64,000 bases of DNA from Sporodiniella umbellata (taxonomy: Eukaryota; Mucoromycota; Mucoromycetes; Mucorales; Rhizopodaceae): positions 340,001 to 404,000 of the forward strand of contig JAIXMR010000002.1 in NCBI GenBank assembly GCA_025677835.1, in the 5' to 3' direction. Made by a program: the position numbers and the translations under genes. Below are positions 10,097 to 22,469 of this stretch, piece after piece (the first letter of the stretch is position 1; each line of letters opens with the position of its first letter). Under the pieces are notes generated by a model, which searched no databases, was not told the DNA's origin, and saw only the letters and a program-made list of their open reading frames with translations.

Positions 10097-11464
10097 AAAA
10101 AAAAAAAAGAAAAAAAAAAAACGATCCTCCTTTTTTTTTGGTTTTTTTTTTTTTTGGTTCCTAATCCAATTCTTATTTCAATTGTTTTTATTATTGTTAT
10201 TACTACTCTTGTTTGTTATTCTTTGTTTATTAGAGCGAATTATTAAGGGTCTTGGGCGGCCCTAGTGTGGGTGATTTAAGGTCAAGACTACTGAAGCTAA
10301 TGGAACTATTTGATACGGGCGACCCAGAAATGAAGGCGATTAAAACTCTTTTGAGCTACCGACTGCCTATCCTTCATGCGCGAGAGGAATGGGCGTTGGT
10401 ACTGGAGGGAAAACACAAGTAAGTGAAAGACAAAGAGAACCAAGACTGAAGGTTTGATTAGATTATGGCAGCCGATTTCCATCGAAAAGAAAGAAGCCAT
10501 CCGTGGGTTCTTGACACTCTTTGATGTGGAGATTCTCAAACGAGCCCATAAACGGTTCAATTTCTGCAATGGAAGCATCGGAAACTTTCTCCTGACTGGG
10601 GCCAGACTCTTCACTGGCTCATTAGAGGCCGCTTTGTTTTTGTTTGCGTCTATCATTGGTGTGCCTACGATGGTCATACCCGTCATGAACACCAACGGAA
10701 CAGCGACCATTGCCGCCACCCTCAATAACGGTGCCACCCTCAGGGGTCAATGCGAAATCTCACATCCGCCTATTCAATCACCCAAGAAACAGAACCCGAT
10801 GGACCTCTGTCAGGAGAATAACAGCCCACCCGAAGACAGTCATAACCTGTTTTTTTCAAAACACAGGATCGAAAAGTTAGACTCACCTATCCAACGTGTT
10901 TATTACATCAACCGTTACGACCAGGAGATCTATCCGGTGCCTAACCCAAAAGTCATCAGCCAACTTTCCACACGGGAAACCTTGATCTATTCTATCGGCT
11001 CCCTTTACACCTCACTCGTTCCTAGTCTGATCCTCCGCACAATCGGTAATACCATCGCTCAATCCAAAAGTCTTAAACGTAAGATTCTCTTACTCAACGG
11101 CAGTCAAGACCGTGAGACGGGTGACTATAACGCTCTTGATTTCATCCATGCCATCAAAGATGCCCTGAACGAAAGCCAAAGAATCGATGCCCGTCGTACC
11201 TTTTATGATGCTGCCGTTTCCGATGCTTTACACACACCTCCATCCTCTTATCCCCCTTTCCCTGATCACCTCTTTTACCCCAGCTCCGTCTCTAGTTTCA
11301 TCACCCATGTTTTCTATCTTCACAATTCGGCTATCCATGTCGATACCAGAGCTATTCAAGCTTTAGGTATCCAATGCATTCAGATCCAAGGCACCTTGTC
11401 GGATCTAGGTGAGCCTATATACCTTGAGTCTGCTTTGACAGATGCCATTCAACGCATTGTATAA
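9918..11464 (+). CDS. CofD/YvcK-family protein
   Basis: Three exons (9918-10040, 10234-10418, 10462-11464) give 436 residues, exact in codons. The N-terminus FVVFSGGSACNH, then SDNGGST-SELLRVLGGPSVGD, is the nucleotide/phosphate-binding core of the CofD/YvcK superfamily (2-phospho-L-lactate transferase in archaea, a UDP-sugar-binding morphogenesis/gluconeogenesis factor in bacteria). FCNGSIGNFLLTGARLF is the second family motif. The C-terminal part contains the expected domain end (VFYLHNSAIHVDTRAIQALG). The function in fungi is not known to me. Fungi do not make F420, so a YvcK-like regulatory role is more plausible, but this is inference. Confidence 0.88.
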
Positions 11465-12029
11465 TACTATTCCTTCCCCTTTTCTTTTTTTTTTTATTCT
11501 TAACAAAAAAAAACAAAAACAAAAAAAACCACCCACAACCATGACTTTCAAATACTATTCCTTTTAAAACACACCTACACACACCTACACATTCATACAC
11601 CCATACTTACATCTATTTATCTATCTATCTATATCCATTTCTTATTCAATTAGAACGGATTCTATTTATTATCTCCCAACGACCCTTTACACACTTTCAA
11701 AAAAAAAAAAAAAAACTTGTTACTATTGTGTTCATTTGCTTTCTTATTATTAGGTTGAACACGATTCCCCGTTATCTAAACTTGTTCACAAGACTTTTTG
11801 AGTTACGTTGTTCCTGAAAAATATCTTGTTATCACAGGCATATGTAAGACCCTATCACATACACAAAGAATTAACGTGCTTCACACACAATGTTTTTTTT
11901 TTTTTATTATTATTATTATGTTTTACATCATTTTCGTACCTACGTAAAGAGATTTCTATACTAGCCAATTTATTTGGAACACATAGGGTGATATTACATA
12001 ATCTTTTGTTATCGTACCACGCCAATAAC

Positions 12030-12062
<33 letters not shown>

Positions 12063-12750
12063 TGATGTAACTTTTTAAATTCTATAGAACGTTTACCTCG
12101 AATGAACATGGCTAGATGATGATGAGTCTATCGCCTTACATGGTTGTCAATACTTATTTATAAATGATGGTGGTTGGACTATGACCTCACACACAGTAGA
12201 AATTTGACTCTACATGTGTGGGGAAAAGAATTCAATGGACGACAAGAATGCAATTGAGTTATAAAATTGAGTTTTGATCAAAAGCCGTAAAATAATGATT
12301 TCAAATGCCCAAAAAAATTTATGGAACCCAAGGGTATGGATTTTGATCAAACTAATCTAATCTTACGTTGGTTACTATCGATCTTGGTGAAGAGAGCGAG
12401 AGAGAGGGGGGGGGGAGGTGTCAACCACAGTCTTTTTTTTTTTTAAAAAAAAAATCCCATGGAACGAAATCTTATTTGGAACCAAAAATCTACCGAAGAA
12501 TAAAGGCCTTTCATAAGTTTGCATCGATTCATCTCAACAATAGAACAATCACACCGTAAGAATGCACTAGAAAAAAAAATTTTTTTTTTTCTAGGTGGTA
12601 GAAACGTGATCATCTCATTCTTTGCTCATCCCTAGGCATCGAATGTCATCTTCACATATCATTTTTGATTTTAATACTTCGTCATGTATCACATGCAAAT
12701 ACAGTAGGCCTTCGTATAGTATCATACCAGGGCAACCATGGGTCCATTAC

Positions 12751-12783
<33 letters not shown>

Positions 12784-13453
12784 AAAAAATAGGTCAAAAT
12801 CCACTTTTCTAGAAGCACAGGATTTTATTGGTCAGAAATATCCTAAGCCAATGTCGCTTTGACTTTTGAAACCCTCTCTTTTTTGGGTATTCTTGAAGGA
12901 TTTGAATAGACTAGGGAAGAGTGATGAACTACTTTAAAAGAAAAACGATTGAGTTGAGTCGACCTGCTACAAGAAAGAAAAAAATGTATGTAGATGAAAA
13001 CAGAGAGGAGGGGGTGACTGTATGCAAACACATGAACTCAGCAACCGAATGCTCTTGACTCGGAAGAATCTTTTTCTTTTAATCAAGTCCAACATCTCTT
13101 TTTAAGAGATAGAGCAGAGCGCTTTAAAATTTAAAAGGTCTGTTTGAAGCCTTTAATACCATTTGGACGATCTTCAGTCTGCAATTTTTTTTCTTCTTTG
13201 TGCCTATCTATTAGATGTGTAGTATTTTAGCAGTAAAGAGAATCAAGTAAAAACAGCCTATAGTTGCATATTTTTTTCAAGATTTTTTTTTTTTTCTCTG
13301 GTAGTTCTCTTTATGACACATGGGAAAACCTGCATTGTTGGTTAAAATCCAAATAGAGGATACTATAAAGTCTTATTTATTGTAATTGGCTGTATAGAAA
13401 TAAAACTAAAGTTTGGATTCAACCCACAAAGTTTTATATTTTCTTTTCTTAAA
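11465..13453. other. Intergenic region without recognisable genes
   Basis: About 2 kb of AT-rich sequence with A runs (11700-11716, 12031-12060, 12752-12780), a T12A10 palindrome at 12433-12454 and an A/T counterpart at 12570-12591. Open frames are short and interrupted by homopolymers. No conserved protein or RNA is seen. Confidence 0.5.
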
Positions 13454-15360
13454 ATGAAATATCTTTTGGTTCAAAAGCTAGTCAAAGAAACAGACCGCAA
13501 ACCTTTTTTTGTTTTAGCCGCTTCTATATCAGTAGTCATAGCAGTATTGTGGGTCAGGGATGTAACGAAAAAATCCAAAGGCCTCAATACAAAAGGGGTC
13601 AAAGAGATTCCTGTTCCTGAGGGCGAGCATTTTTATTTGGGTACACTCTTTTTTTATGGTATCGTTTTTAATAACCATCACAAAATAGGACATACCCATA
13701 TGTTTGTAAACGGTATCTCTTCTCAAGTCAACAAGTGGCACAAGCAGCTAGGCCCCCTATTTCTAATCAAAATGGCAACAAAGAACTGGCTATTTATTGG
13801 GGATCCCAAAATAGCACATGATATTTTTGTTGTAAAAGGTTTGGCGAGCTCCGGAAGGCCTTATCTGAGATATGGTAGAGATATCTATTCTAGAGGACAT
13901 AGGTGAGACATAGACAGACCCTTCACCCTTTTCTTTTTTTTTTTTTTTTTTTTTTTTGGACTGAATCTAATCTATATATAAACGATATAGAGGTATTGTA
14001 TTTATGGACAATGATAAAGTCTGGAAAAAAAGCCGTAGTGCTGCCGGAAATGCATTGTCACCCAAGTTCATAGACAGCATACATAATTTGATAGACACTG
14101 AAGTCGGCAAAGCTATCGATCTTTTGATCAGCGAGTACATAAAGTCCCCTGAGGAAAGGGTCTGCCCTGTAACTTATACTCGATTGTCTTCTATGAACCT
14201 TGCTCTCTCTATATTTTTTGGTCTTCCAAGCGTTTCATCAGCAAAAGCCCCTATTTTTAAACAGCTGTATCATATTATTCAAAAACATGTCGAGTTTGTA
14301 AATATTGTAAAGGATCAAAGCTACCCCTTCTTTTCTTTTTTAAGCTTTTTCTACAAAAGAGAGCGACAAACAAAACACTTTGCCTACAATGAACTCTACC
14401 CTTTCTATCGTACATTAATCAAAAAAGGGCGGGAAAGTACACAGCCTTCATTGACAAAAAAACTGGATGAATTAAGAAAATCTGCTGACATGGATGAAGA
14501 TAGTATGATAATTATCTTATGTAAGTTTGTTTCATTTTTTTTTTCATCTATATTAAACTATTTTTTCTCAAAAAAAAAAAAAAAAAAAAAAAAAAAACAA
14601 GCTGACTTGATAGTGGGTGCCGTTGACACCATATCCTATGCAATGTCATTCAGCTTAGCTACACTTTGTCATCACCCGGAATGGCAGAGAAAAATAGCAA
14701 GAGAAATTGATGATTTTGTAAAGAAAAATAACCGTATGCCTATGTATACAGAGCGCCAGCATCTTCCCATCACATTGGCTGTTATGAAAGAAATGTTTCG
14801 TTACAGATCCTCTAGTAGCTTAGGTCTTGCACATCGTGCTACCGAAGACAGTAAGTGGAAAATGAATTGGATGCATCCAACCTTTTTTTTTTTTTTTTTT
14901 TTTTTATCTAGTTGTTTACCAAGACTACATAATTCCTAAAGACACTATATTGATAAGCAACAATGTAACAACCAACCACAGCAGCTCTTTTTTTAAAGAG
15001 CCTGAAAAGTTCAATCCTGAACGCTTTCTAGGGGACATTAGATCACTTCACTCTTCAAGCAACGGAAACATAAACAATAGAGAAGTCTTTACTTTTGGAT
15101 GGGGCAGACGTATCTGTCCTGGTATATATCTGGTAGAACTCTTTAGAAAGTATGAGTAATGTCTACTAAAAAAAAAAGCCATTTAGTCTGAAACTGAGAT
15201 ATTCTGCTGGATGTGTCATTTGTTTTATCGATGTACAGTTGAGCCTATAGTTTCATCTACTGGTGAAAAAGTGTACCCTGATATTGACAGCCTAATCGAG
15301 TATGGTGGGATTATAGCTCCTGTACCCTTCGAAGTGAGACTAGCATTAAGAAGGAAATAG
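13454..15360 (+). CDS. Cytochrome P450 (CYP509-like), array copy 1
   Basis: Six exons (13454-13640, 13689-13902, 13991-14520, 14602-14850, 14912-15132, 15187-15360) give 524 residues. An N-terminal membrane anchor (about residues 18-37) fits an ER-bound class II P450. I-helix VGAVDTIS, ExxR as KEMFR, the PERF motif NPERF and the haem loop FGWGRRICPGIYL (ligand Cys near 462) are intact. The exon lengths 187/214/530/249/221/174 match the other three copies. Intron 1 is 48 nt with no stop, so its retention would keep frame. The third intron ends with an A tract of about 27 nt. From 14610 to 15336 the gene is almost identical to copy 4. The substrate is unknown. Confidence 0.92.
14610..15336 (+). 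repeat. Near-identical block shared with P450 copy 4 (25077-25798)
   Basis: I compared the two blocks base by base. I find one substitution (cagctTagct against cagcCtagct) plus length differences in a T run (23 against 19) and an A run (10 against 9). The block spans the end of exon 4, intron 4, exon 5, intron 5 and most of exon 6, so intronic sequence is as conserved as coding. Sequence on both sides diverges strongly. Confidence 0.93.
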
Positions 15361-16181
15361 ATGTATTAAACCTCCCCGCCTCTTTAATATTAAAAGCTAA
15401 ATAAAAACCTAACACACTGCCTTTCTAATAATTTTCTTGCAGATCAAATCGTCTTTTTTTTTTCTCAAGCAAATCTCCCTACTTGATGGGCTATATGACA
15501 GCGCTTGCAGCAGACCAAAACAGTCTTCAAAAATGACAGTAAAAAAAAAAAAAAAAAAAAAAAGTAACCAAACGTTGACCTGAGTCTGGCATTCTTCTTT
15601 GAACGATATGCGAAGCACAGCTGTGCTATTAGGTCACTCATCAAGAAGAAGAAAAAAACTATCTATCCTTTCTTATTTTCTTTTTATTTGGTTCGTTGAC
15701 TATGAATATGCTAAGCAAATATAGAAGAAGGCTTTTCAAAAATTTTAGCACCCTTTGCAATATAATTTATTCTATAATCTATTCTATAATGTTCAATAAA
15801 TGTACAACTTTGTAGTCTTTCCTTCAAAAGAAGCACAAGACTTAGATTTATATACAAAGTGTTAACATAAACAGAAGGCTTTTATGAACTGGAAAAAAAC
15901 ATATCTTTGGGTACAGGTATATTATCGAATCCGGATTTTTTTTTTTTTTTTGACAACTTTTGATCTAAAAGAACTGTCACCAAGATTGTAACCAAAGTAT
16001 TTACTAGAATCAATACCTTGCTGAAAAGACTTCATAATAGTAAAAAATGAGTAGATAGGTGCAAATCTAGCCAAAACATAGCAAAGGTTTTCTTTTGGTG
16101 CTTTCATTTTTACTAAAATGTGTTTTGACTTTATTTACGGTTATATATATTTAAAAAAAATCATATAGGCTTCCTATTATC
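15361..16181. other. Spacer between convergent P450 copies 1 and 2
   Basis: An 820-bp spacer with T/A runs. A minus-strand ATG frame (16107-15922, 61 codons) begins MKAPKENLCYVLARFAPIYS and looks more protein-like than most chance frames here, but it ends in a Lys run from a homopolymer and I cannot match it to a family. It could be a remnant exon. Confidence 0.35.
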
Positions 16182-18048
16182 CTATTCCCTCTCTTTTATA
16201 AGACGGATTTTGAAGGGCGCCGGATATGCCAGAGTACCTTTGGTTATTAAATTGTCAATATTAGGATACACTTTTTGACCATTAGCAGAAACAACTGGCT
16301 CGATTGCGTGATGGGCAATCAATTGACATAGCCAGTCAAAAAACTCGGTTTCAGCCTGGAAAAAGTAAAATAAAGCACATAAACCAAAGTTTTTATAAAA
16401 GTATGTACATACCAGATAAACTCCAGGGCATGCACGCTTCCCCCACCCAAAAGAAAAAAGATTTCGGTCAGCCACATCGCCGCTTGTCAAAGCACAAATT
16501 GATCGTTTGTCTTCTATATATCTTTCAGGCCTAAACTTTTTTGGCTCGTCAAACATCAGCTTGTTTCCATTTGCTGAATAATAGCTGCTAATTAGTACAG
16601 TGTTTTTCGGAATAATGTATTCTTCATAGACAACTACATAAAAAATTCAGAGTTTGAAAGTAAATATTTTTTCTTACTATTCTCAGTAGCCCGATGGGGA
16701 ATACCAAAGTAAGTAGGGGGCCTAAATCGTAACAGTTCTTTCATAATAGAGAGAACGAAAGGGAATCTATTACGCTCTTGGTATCTGGGCATCCGACCAT
16801 TTTCTTTCAGAAATAAGCCAACTTCTATTCTCATTTTTTGCTGCCATTCAGGGTAATGGCATAGTGTAGCTAGTGAAAACAGCTTGGATTGGGTGATGTT
16901 TTCACTACCAGACATCACAAGTTCGACTAATAATAGTTAGTACATTTTTTTTTAAAGAAAAAAAAAATACTAGCGATCACCAATACGTCTTCCTCGTCCA
17001 TACTGAAAATGTCCTTGACTTTATTCAAATTTTTTATCAAACAGAATTGACTACTGATACATGCCTTTCGCATCAAATTTCGGTAGAAAGGGTGTTCTTT
17101 GTTTTTAATAAACTCGCTTTCTTTCTTTTCCTTTTGAAAAAAAAAGTCCAAAAAGCAAAGAAGCGGCAAATATGTGCTTATGTTGTGCGAAACTTTAGAG
17201 TAGCTGATGTGTTTTTGTATCATTTGGTTTACTTCTTTATATAGTGGATCTTCGACTGATTCTAAGGCTGGTGTTCCAAAAACAACATGCATCATGAAAC
17301 TAATAGAAGAAAGTCGAATATAGCCTGCAGGGCAAATCCCATCTTCAGAAGCGCCGAAGCAATCTTCCGTCAAAGTGTCTATAGTTTTTTTCGTATGATT
17401 TTCTATTAAAGTATGCAGGCTATCAACACATTGAATAGAGAGCAATCCCGCAGTCACCCCACGGATAACCTTGCATTTTTTGTTACAATCAACAAACATT
17501 AATCCTCTTTTTGTTCATATATATATATATATATGTTAAGCTCGCCAAATCGCTTTTGCTCTCTTTTCCTTTTTTACCTAGCACCCTGAGAATGAACATC
17601 TCTTCCAAATCCACAAAATGGTCTTCCAGAACTCAACATATCTTTGGTCGTAAATATTTCATGAGCTACCTGAGAGTTGCCAATAAATACCCAGCTTTGC
17701 ACTCCTATTTGAATGCGAAAAATGGGGCCTAATTTTTCATGCCACTCGGTCACTTTTGACCCAAAGTTTTTTCCAAGTGTAAATAAATGCCCTGAATATA
17801 CATTGGAAATGAAAATCAGCAATACGTTTGATATAAATTAGGAGCTTCCAAATAGAAATACCAAAATAAAAGTATCTCCCTTTGGGACAAGGGATTTGTT
17901 TAGTTCTGCAGGTATTGTGGCTATCTGGCTTTGCAATTTTCCGTCGAACCCACCAAATAGTAATCAAAGTTAAAGCTATGGTACCAAAAAAAGGCTGTCT
18001 GTTACGATTCAGTAAATGCTCCAATTTTTGGAATAAACGAAAGATCAT
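16182..18048 (-). CDS. Cytochrome P450 (CYP509-like), array copy 2, atypical I-helix
   Basis: Six exons (17862-18048, 17578-17791, 16971-17506, 16678-16926, 16413-16633, 16182-16355) give 526 residues, exon lengths 187/214/536/249/221/174. The ExxR (KELLR), the PERF region (RPERY) and the haem loop FGWGKRACPGVYL (Cys near 464) are present. The I-helix oxygen-activation motif reads SGSENIT where the other copies have G-x-D-T, so the conserved Thr is Asn. The start chosen is the ATG at 18048, which gives an N-terminal exon of the same length as in the paralogues; an earlier in-frame ATG exists at 18150. The membrane anchor is near residues 20-36. Confidence 0.88.
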
Positions 18049-20619
18049 GATACTAAAGAAAGAAAGAAAAACGAAGAAATAATCGGATAGCTCTTGGACC
18101 ACACACCATACGTAAGTAAGCTGCATGCAATCATAAAAACAGCGAAACATCCCTACCTCATTATAATTATTTTTTTACGTTTTAATGTCGAAAACCTATT
18201 ATAAGGCGATCTTTTTATACATATTGGAAATACTAAAACACGATTCGTAGTTTATAGACTGTAAAAGTAAAGGCTGCAAACATATCCAGTGTTAGGCCGA
18301 AGATACCACAAATCTTTACTGCCAAGATTCGTGAAATTTTAAATGTAAGAAGCTTTTTCATGTACACTATAGTTTCTTGAACTATTTTGCATGAAACATT
18401 CAATCTATACATATGCATTTTCAAGAAAGGAAAAGAAAAGAAAAACCTATTATGATATAGTTATTTAAATTAGAAACGCAATATAAGATAGAAAAAAACA
18501 AAAAACAAAGTCCACCCGTAGCTACCAGTAATAGAACGATACTGCACACATATCTTTGATGTGTTAAGAGAAAAGGGGAAAAAAAGAAAAGCATCACAAC
18601 TTTTAACTTTGAACCAGAAGCCAACACATGAAACGACAAGAAAACCTCCGCTATTGTTTTTTAGTGCATGTTTCTCTTTTGAGCCGGATATTTTTTTGTT
18701 ACTTTGGTCGCTACAAGAACAGAGAAAGAATTACATAAACAAATTTCAACAGAACATATAAAAACTTGAAAATTTAGAGAGCTTACACACAATTTTTGCA
18801 AATTGTTACATACAGGCTTCGATCCAGACAATTGATAAATCCTTGCGTGCTTTAGTAATACATATGAAGACAGTTCATCTATGCTCTAAGACAAGAATAT
18901 TCTGACAGATTCTTAGGTATTAGATTTATAATCAATTCATTCATCACATAGTTATTTATCCGACATCCAGCCCAATGGGATTAGGATATAAGGCGTTATG
19001 AACTATAGAAGATTTCAACACAGAACTATCCATTGTAGATGTCTTGTTTATTGGTTAAATAATCAAGCACAGAAAGTCTACTCATTTTGAACAATCATCC
19101 GGTCTCTCTTTTAGAAAAGTATATAAAGCATTTCTATTGTTATGTTTAATAAAGGACAAAGAATTTATTATAGTCGGCTAGTCTGACCACTCGTTTTTAT
19201 TCATAATATTTTATTTTTCGTATATCTCCTTTATTGCTTGATATCACATAAATAACCGTCTTGACGAGAAATTTTTTTCTCTGACAGAATAAACGATTTG
19301 GTTTTTTTTATCATTATTGTTACAGTTAAATCTAGGCTGAACTAGTAAATTACATTTGTTCCATACAAAAATGGGACACATATACAACATTTGTATTAAG
19401 ACAGGCTATGTTATTTTTGAGCTAATCAAAGGTATTTTAAACGGCTCCTTCAATTCTTAAAACAAAGTAAAAATACAGAAAAAACTAAGGGCTTTCAGTT
19501 GAAAAAAAGATTGTCTTTAAAGCTAAACTTAACTCTTTAAGAATTTTCCAGTTAAACCGGAACCCTGTATCTACGCCTAGTCTCGAGTGCTATATATTTC
19601 TTTTTTGTCTTTGTCAATTAACGTCTAAGAAGGATAGAAAATGAAGCCTTCATATCATTATATAAGTGGCCTTTTAGCCTAATATTTAAATGGTAACTGA
19701 ATGGTTTTTTCACTTACTAAAGCAACTTTAGATACTGCTCCATAAATAGAGTTAGTTGGCATAATTAGAGCACAAAAGAATTTTTCGTCACTTACTCAGT
19801 ATTTCCAAGCTCCAATACGTCGATTAACTGGGCAACTAGATAGGAAGAGTTGAACAAAAAGATAAATGAGCCCAGTAAATACGTTTGTAGCAGGAGTAGT
19901 TGCAAAAAACATAATCTCTGTACAGGTTACCCAAGATAGCGGCGTTATCAATAGCGATTCTCAGTCGAAGAACAAAAAAGGGTACAGAAGAGGAGATCTC
20001 TAAGAAGTTTAGCTACAAAAGCCAGTGTATTTATAATCCAATGGCTAATTATGGTAAGGGTCTTTTTTGAAAAGAGTTCTTCCTAGCAAAAAGGGAAAAG
20101 ATCAATAACCATAGGATGGTTTTAAGTGGTGAAAAAGCAGTATTTTGGAAAAAAAAAAAAAAAAAAAAAGAAGCAATTTTGTATGAGAAAACAACGAAGG
20201 ACTTCAAACAGCGATGTTGTAACAAATTTCTTTTTGTGTCACAATAGAAAGGGAACTAGCGGCCTTCTTGTGTCTGTTTAACACAGAATATCTCTACTTT
20301 TTCCTTGTCCCTGAAGAAAGACAAAACTTGGTCTCAGAGCCCAATGATACATCTAAGGACACTAAGAGGGAAGTGGTACAATATTAGGAGTAATATCAGT
20401 AGAAATCAAAATACAAAGCTATAGTCTAGTACTTTTTGTGATTTTATTTGGCTTAACTATATTAGATATAAGCAAATTAAATATAACTCTAAACCTCTGA
20501 ATCATGAAGTCCCAAAATTTGTTTTTTTGTGTTCTTTTATTCATAACAGTAATATAAATAATGAAGCAAAAAAATCCACGTTGGTGACAAGGCCAATAAG
20601 ATATGTCAAGCAGCTACAT
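18049..20619. other. Intergenic region inside the P450 array
   Basis: About 2.6 kb of AT-rich sequence between copies 2 and 3, both on the minus strand. I found no conserved coding segment, tRNA-like element or terminal repeats. Short open frames of 60-70 codons look random. Confidence 0.5.
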
Positions 20620-22469
20620 TCAGCTTAATACAGCCTTATTGTGCCTTGGCTCATACTTCACTTTAAAGGGAACCGGAACTACAATCGTGCCAAAGTCCAA
20701 ACAGTCTTCAATGTTAGGATAATCTTTTTCCCCGTTAGGTGAAACGACTGGCTCAATAGTGTAATTGGAGAGTAACAAACATAACCAACAAAAAACTTCG
20801 TTTTCAGCCTACGTTTTGTTTAATACATGTTAAACTGAGCATTTACAAAGCTTACCAAGTATATACCAGGACACATACGTCTACCCCATCCAAAATTGTA
20901 AAGTTCTCGCTTAGCTACTGGGCCATTACTTGTAGCATGAAGCGATTGTATATCCCCTAAATATCGTTCGGGTTTGAATTTTTCAGGCTCTTCAAAATAC
21001 GAGCTGCTCGTGTTAAAGGTATTTATATTTGTTATTAAGAGAGTGTCTTTGGGAATAATATAATCCTTATACAAAACTATACTGTTATTAGAAAAGCTAG
21101 AGATTTACAAGTGGTTTAGTAGCTTACTATCTTCGGTAGCTCGATGAGCAAGTCCTAATGATCCCGATGGTCTGTATCTCATTGTTTCTTTCATAACAGC
21201 CAAAACGTTAGGAAGGCTTGCGCGGTCAGCATAGACAGGCGCATGACCATGACTTTCAATATATGCGTCGATTTCTTCTATCATTTTGTTTTGCCAGTTT
21301 TTGTAATGACAAAGTAAGCCAATCGCAAATGCAACACTAGAAGAAGTAGTGTCAACACCACCAATCATTAGTTCGACTATTAAAAAAAGTTATTTTTAAT
21401 ATTAATATCCAACTGATGTTTATAAACACTTACTTCCGGTAGCTACCAAGTGCTCTTCTCGAATGTTATACGGCATACCCGTCTCCTTCAACTTTTTTAT
21501 TAAGTTGGGTTCTTTGCTTTTTAATGCTTTATTGACCAGATCAATATATACAGGATGCTGCTCATTTTTAACAAAGTTTAGCATTCTTTTTTTCTTTTGA
21601 GATAGGAAATCCAAAAACGACAAACTAGGAAAGTAAGCGCTTAGATCACCCAATACGCTCATCCACTGCACATGACCTTTCACTGTACTGACGATATCTT
21701 TAAATAGTTTTTCGTTTACTGACAATACACCAGGAACACCAAATACAGTGGAAAATATTAGATTCATGGCGGAAATTTGAGAGTAGTTTATAGGATCTAT
21801 CCCAGCTTCAGGAGTCTTTTTGTAGTCTTTTATCATTAAATTAATACTCTCTTGAGTATGTTTTTCAATTATATGATAAATATTGTCTACTGCTTTGGTT
21901 GAAAAAAAACTAACAAAACCCGCGCGTGAGATCTTCCAATATTTGTTGTTATCAATAAACGCCAATCCTCTAGAATACAGGGTAAGAAAATTCTCAGGCT
22001 GTTATTTCTTTTACCTATCTCCTTTGCTATGTATATGGTAGTTGAAGGTTGATAAAGGCCTTCCAGAGCTCTTTGTACCATTCAAAGCAAATATGTCGTA
22101 AGCCATTTCTCGATCTCCAATAAAGACCCAATCCTGTACGCCCATTTTTACTCGAACTATCGGGCCTAGCTGCTTGTGCCACTTAGTGACTGTAAGACCA
22201 GGCTGATCTCCAATAAGAGGTAAATGGCCTTTAAAGAAAATACATTAGGTATAAACATCTGAAAATAAGCTAATCAGCTTACCTAAGAAAATGTACTCTC
22301 CTTCAGGCGTCGGTATTTTTTGCAATTCTGATCTGTTTGGCTTTTTTGATCCCCCTACTATTTGCCTAATTAACCAAAAAGTAGCGACAGTCAAAACAGC
22401 AGTGCTTATCACTGAAGCCTGTCTTCGTTCAAATGTTCTGAAAATCTGGTGGAAACTTTGAAGGCTCAT
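20620..22469 (-). CDS. Cytochrome P450 (CYP509-like), array copy 3
   Basis: Six exons (22283-22469, 22015-22228, 21434-21969, 21128-21376, 20856-21076, 20620-20808) give 531 residues, lengths 187/214/536/249/221/189. I-helix IGGVDTTS, ExxR (KETMR), PERF (KPERY) and the haem loop FGWGRRMCPGIYL (Cys near 464) are intact. The membrane anchor is near residues 19-37. The last exon is 15 nt longer than in the other copies, ending KYEPRHNKAVLS. It is the most divergent of the three clearly canonical copies. Confidence 0.91.

Noticed and set aside
15922..16107. Minus-strand 61-codon frame MKAPKENLCYVLARF...
   Set aside because: It looks protein-like, but has no recognisable family, no supportable continuation and a homopolymer-derived end.
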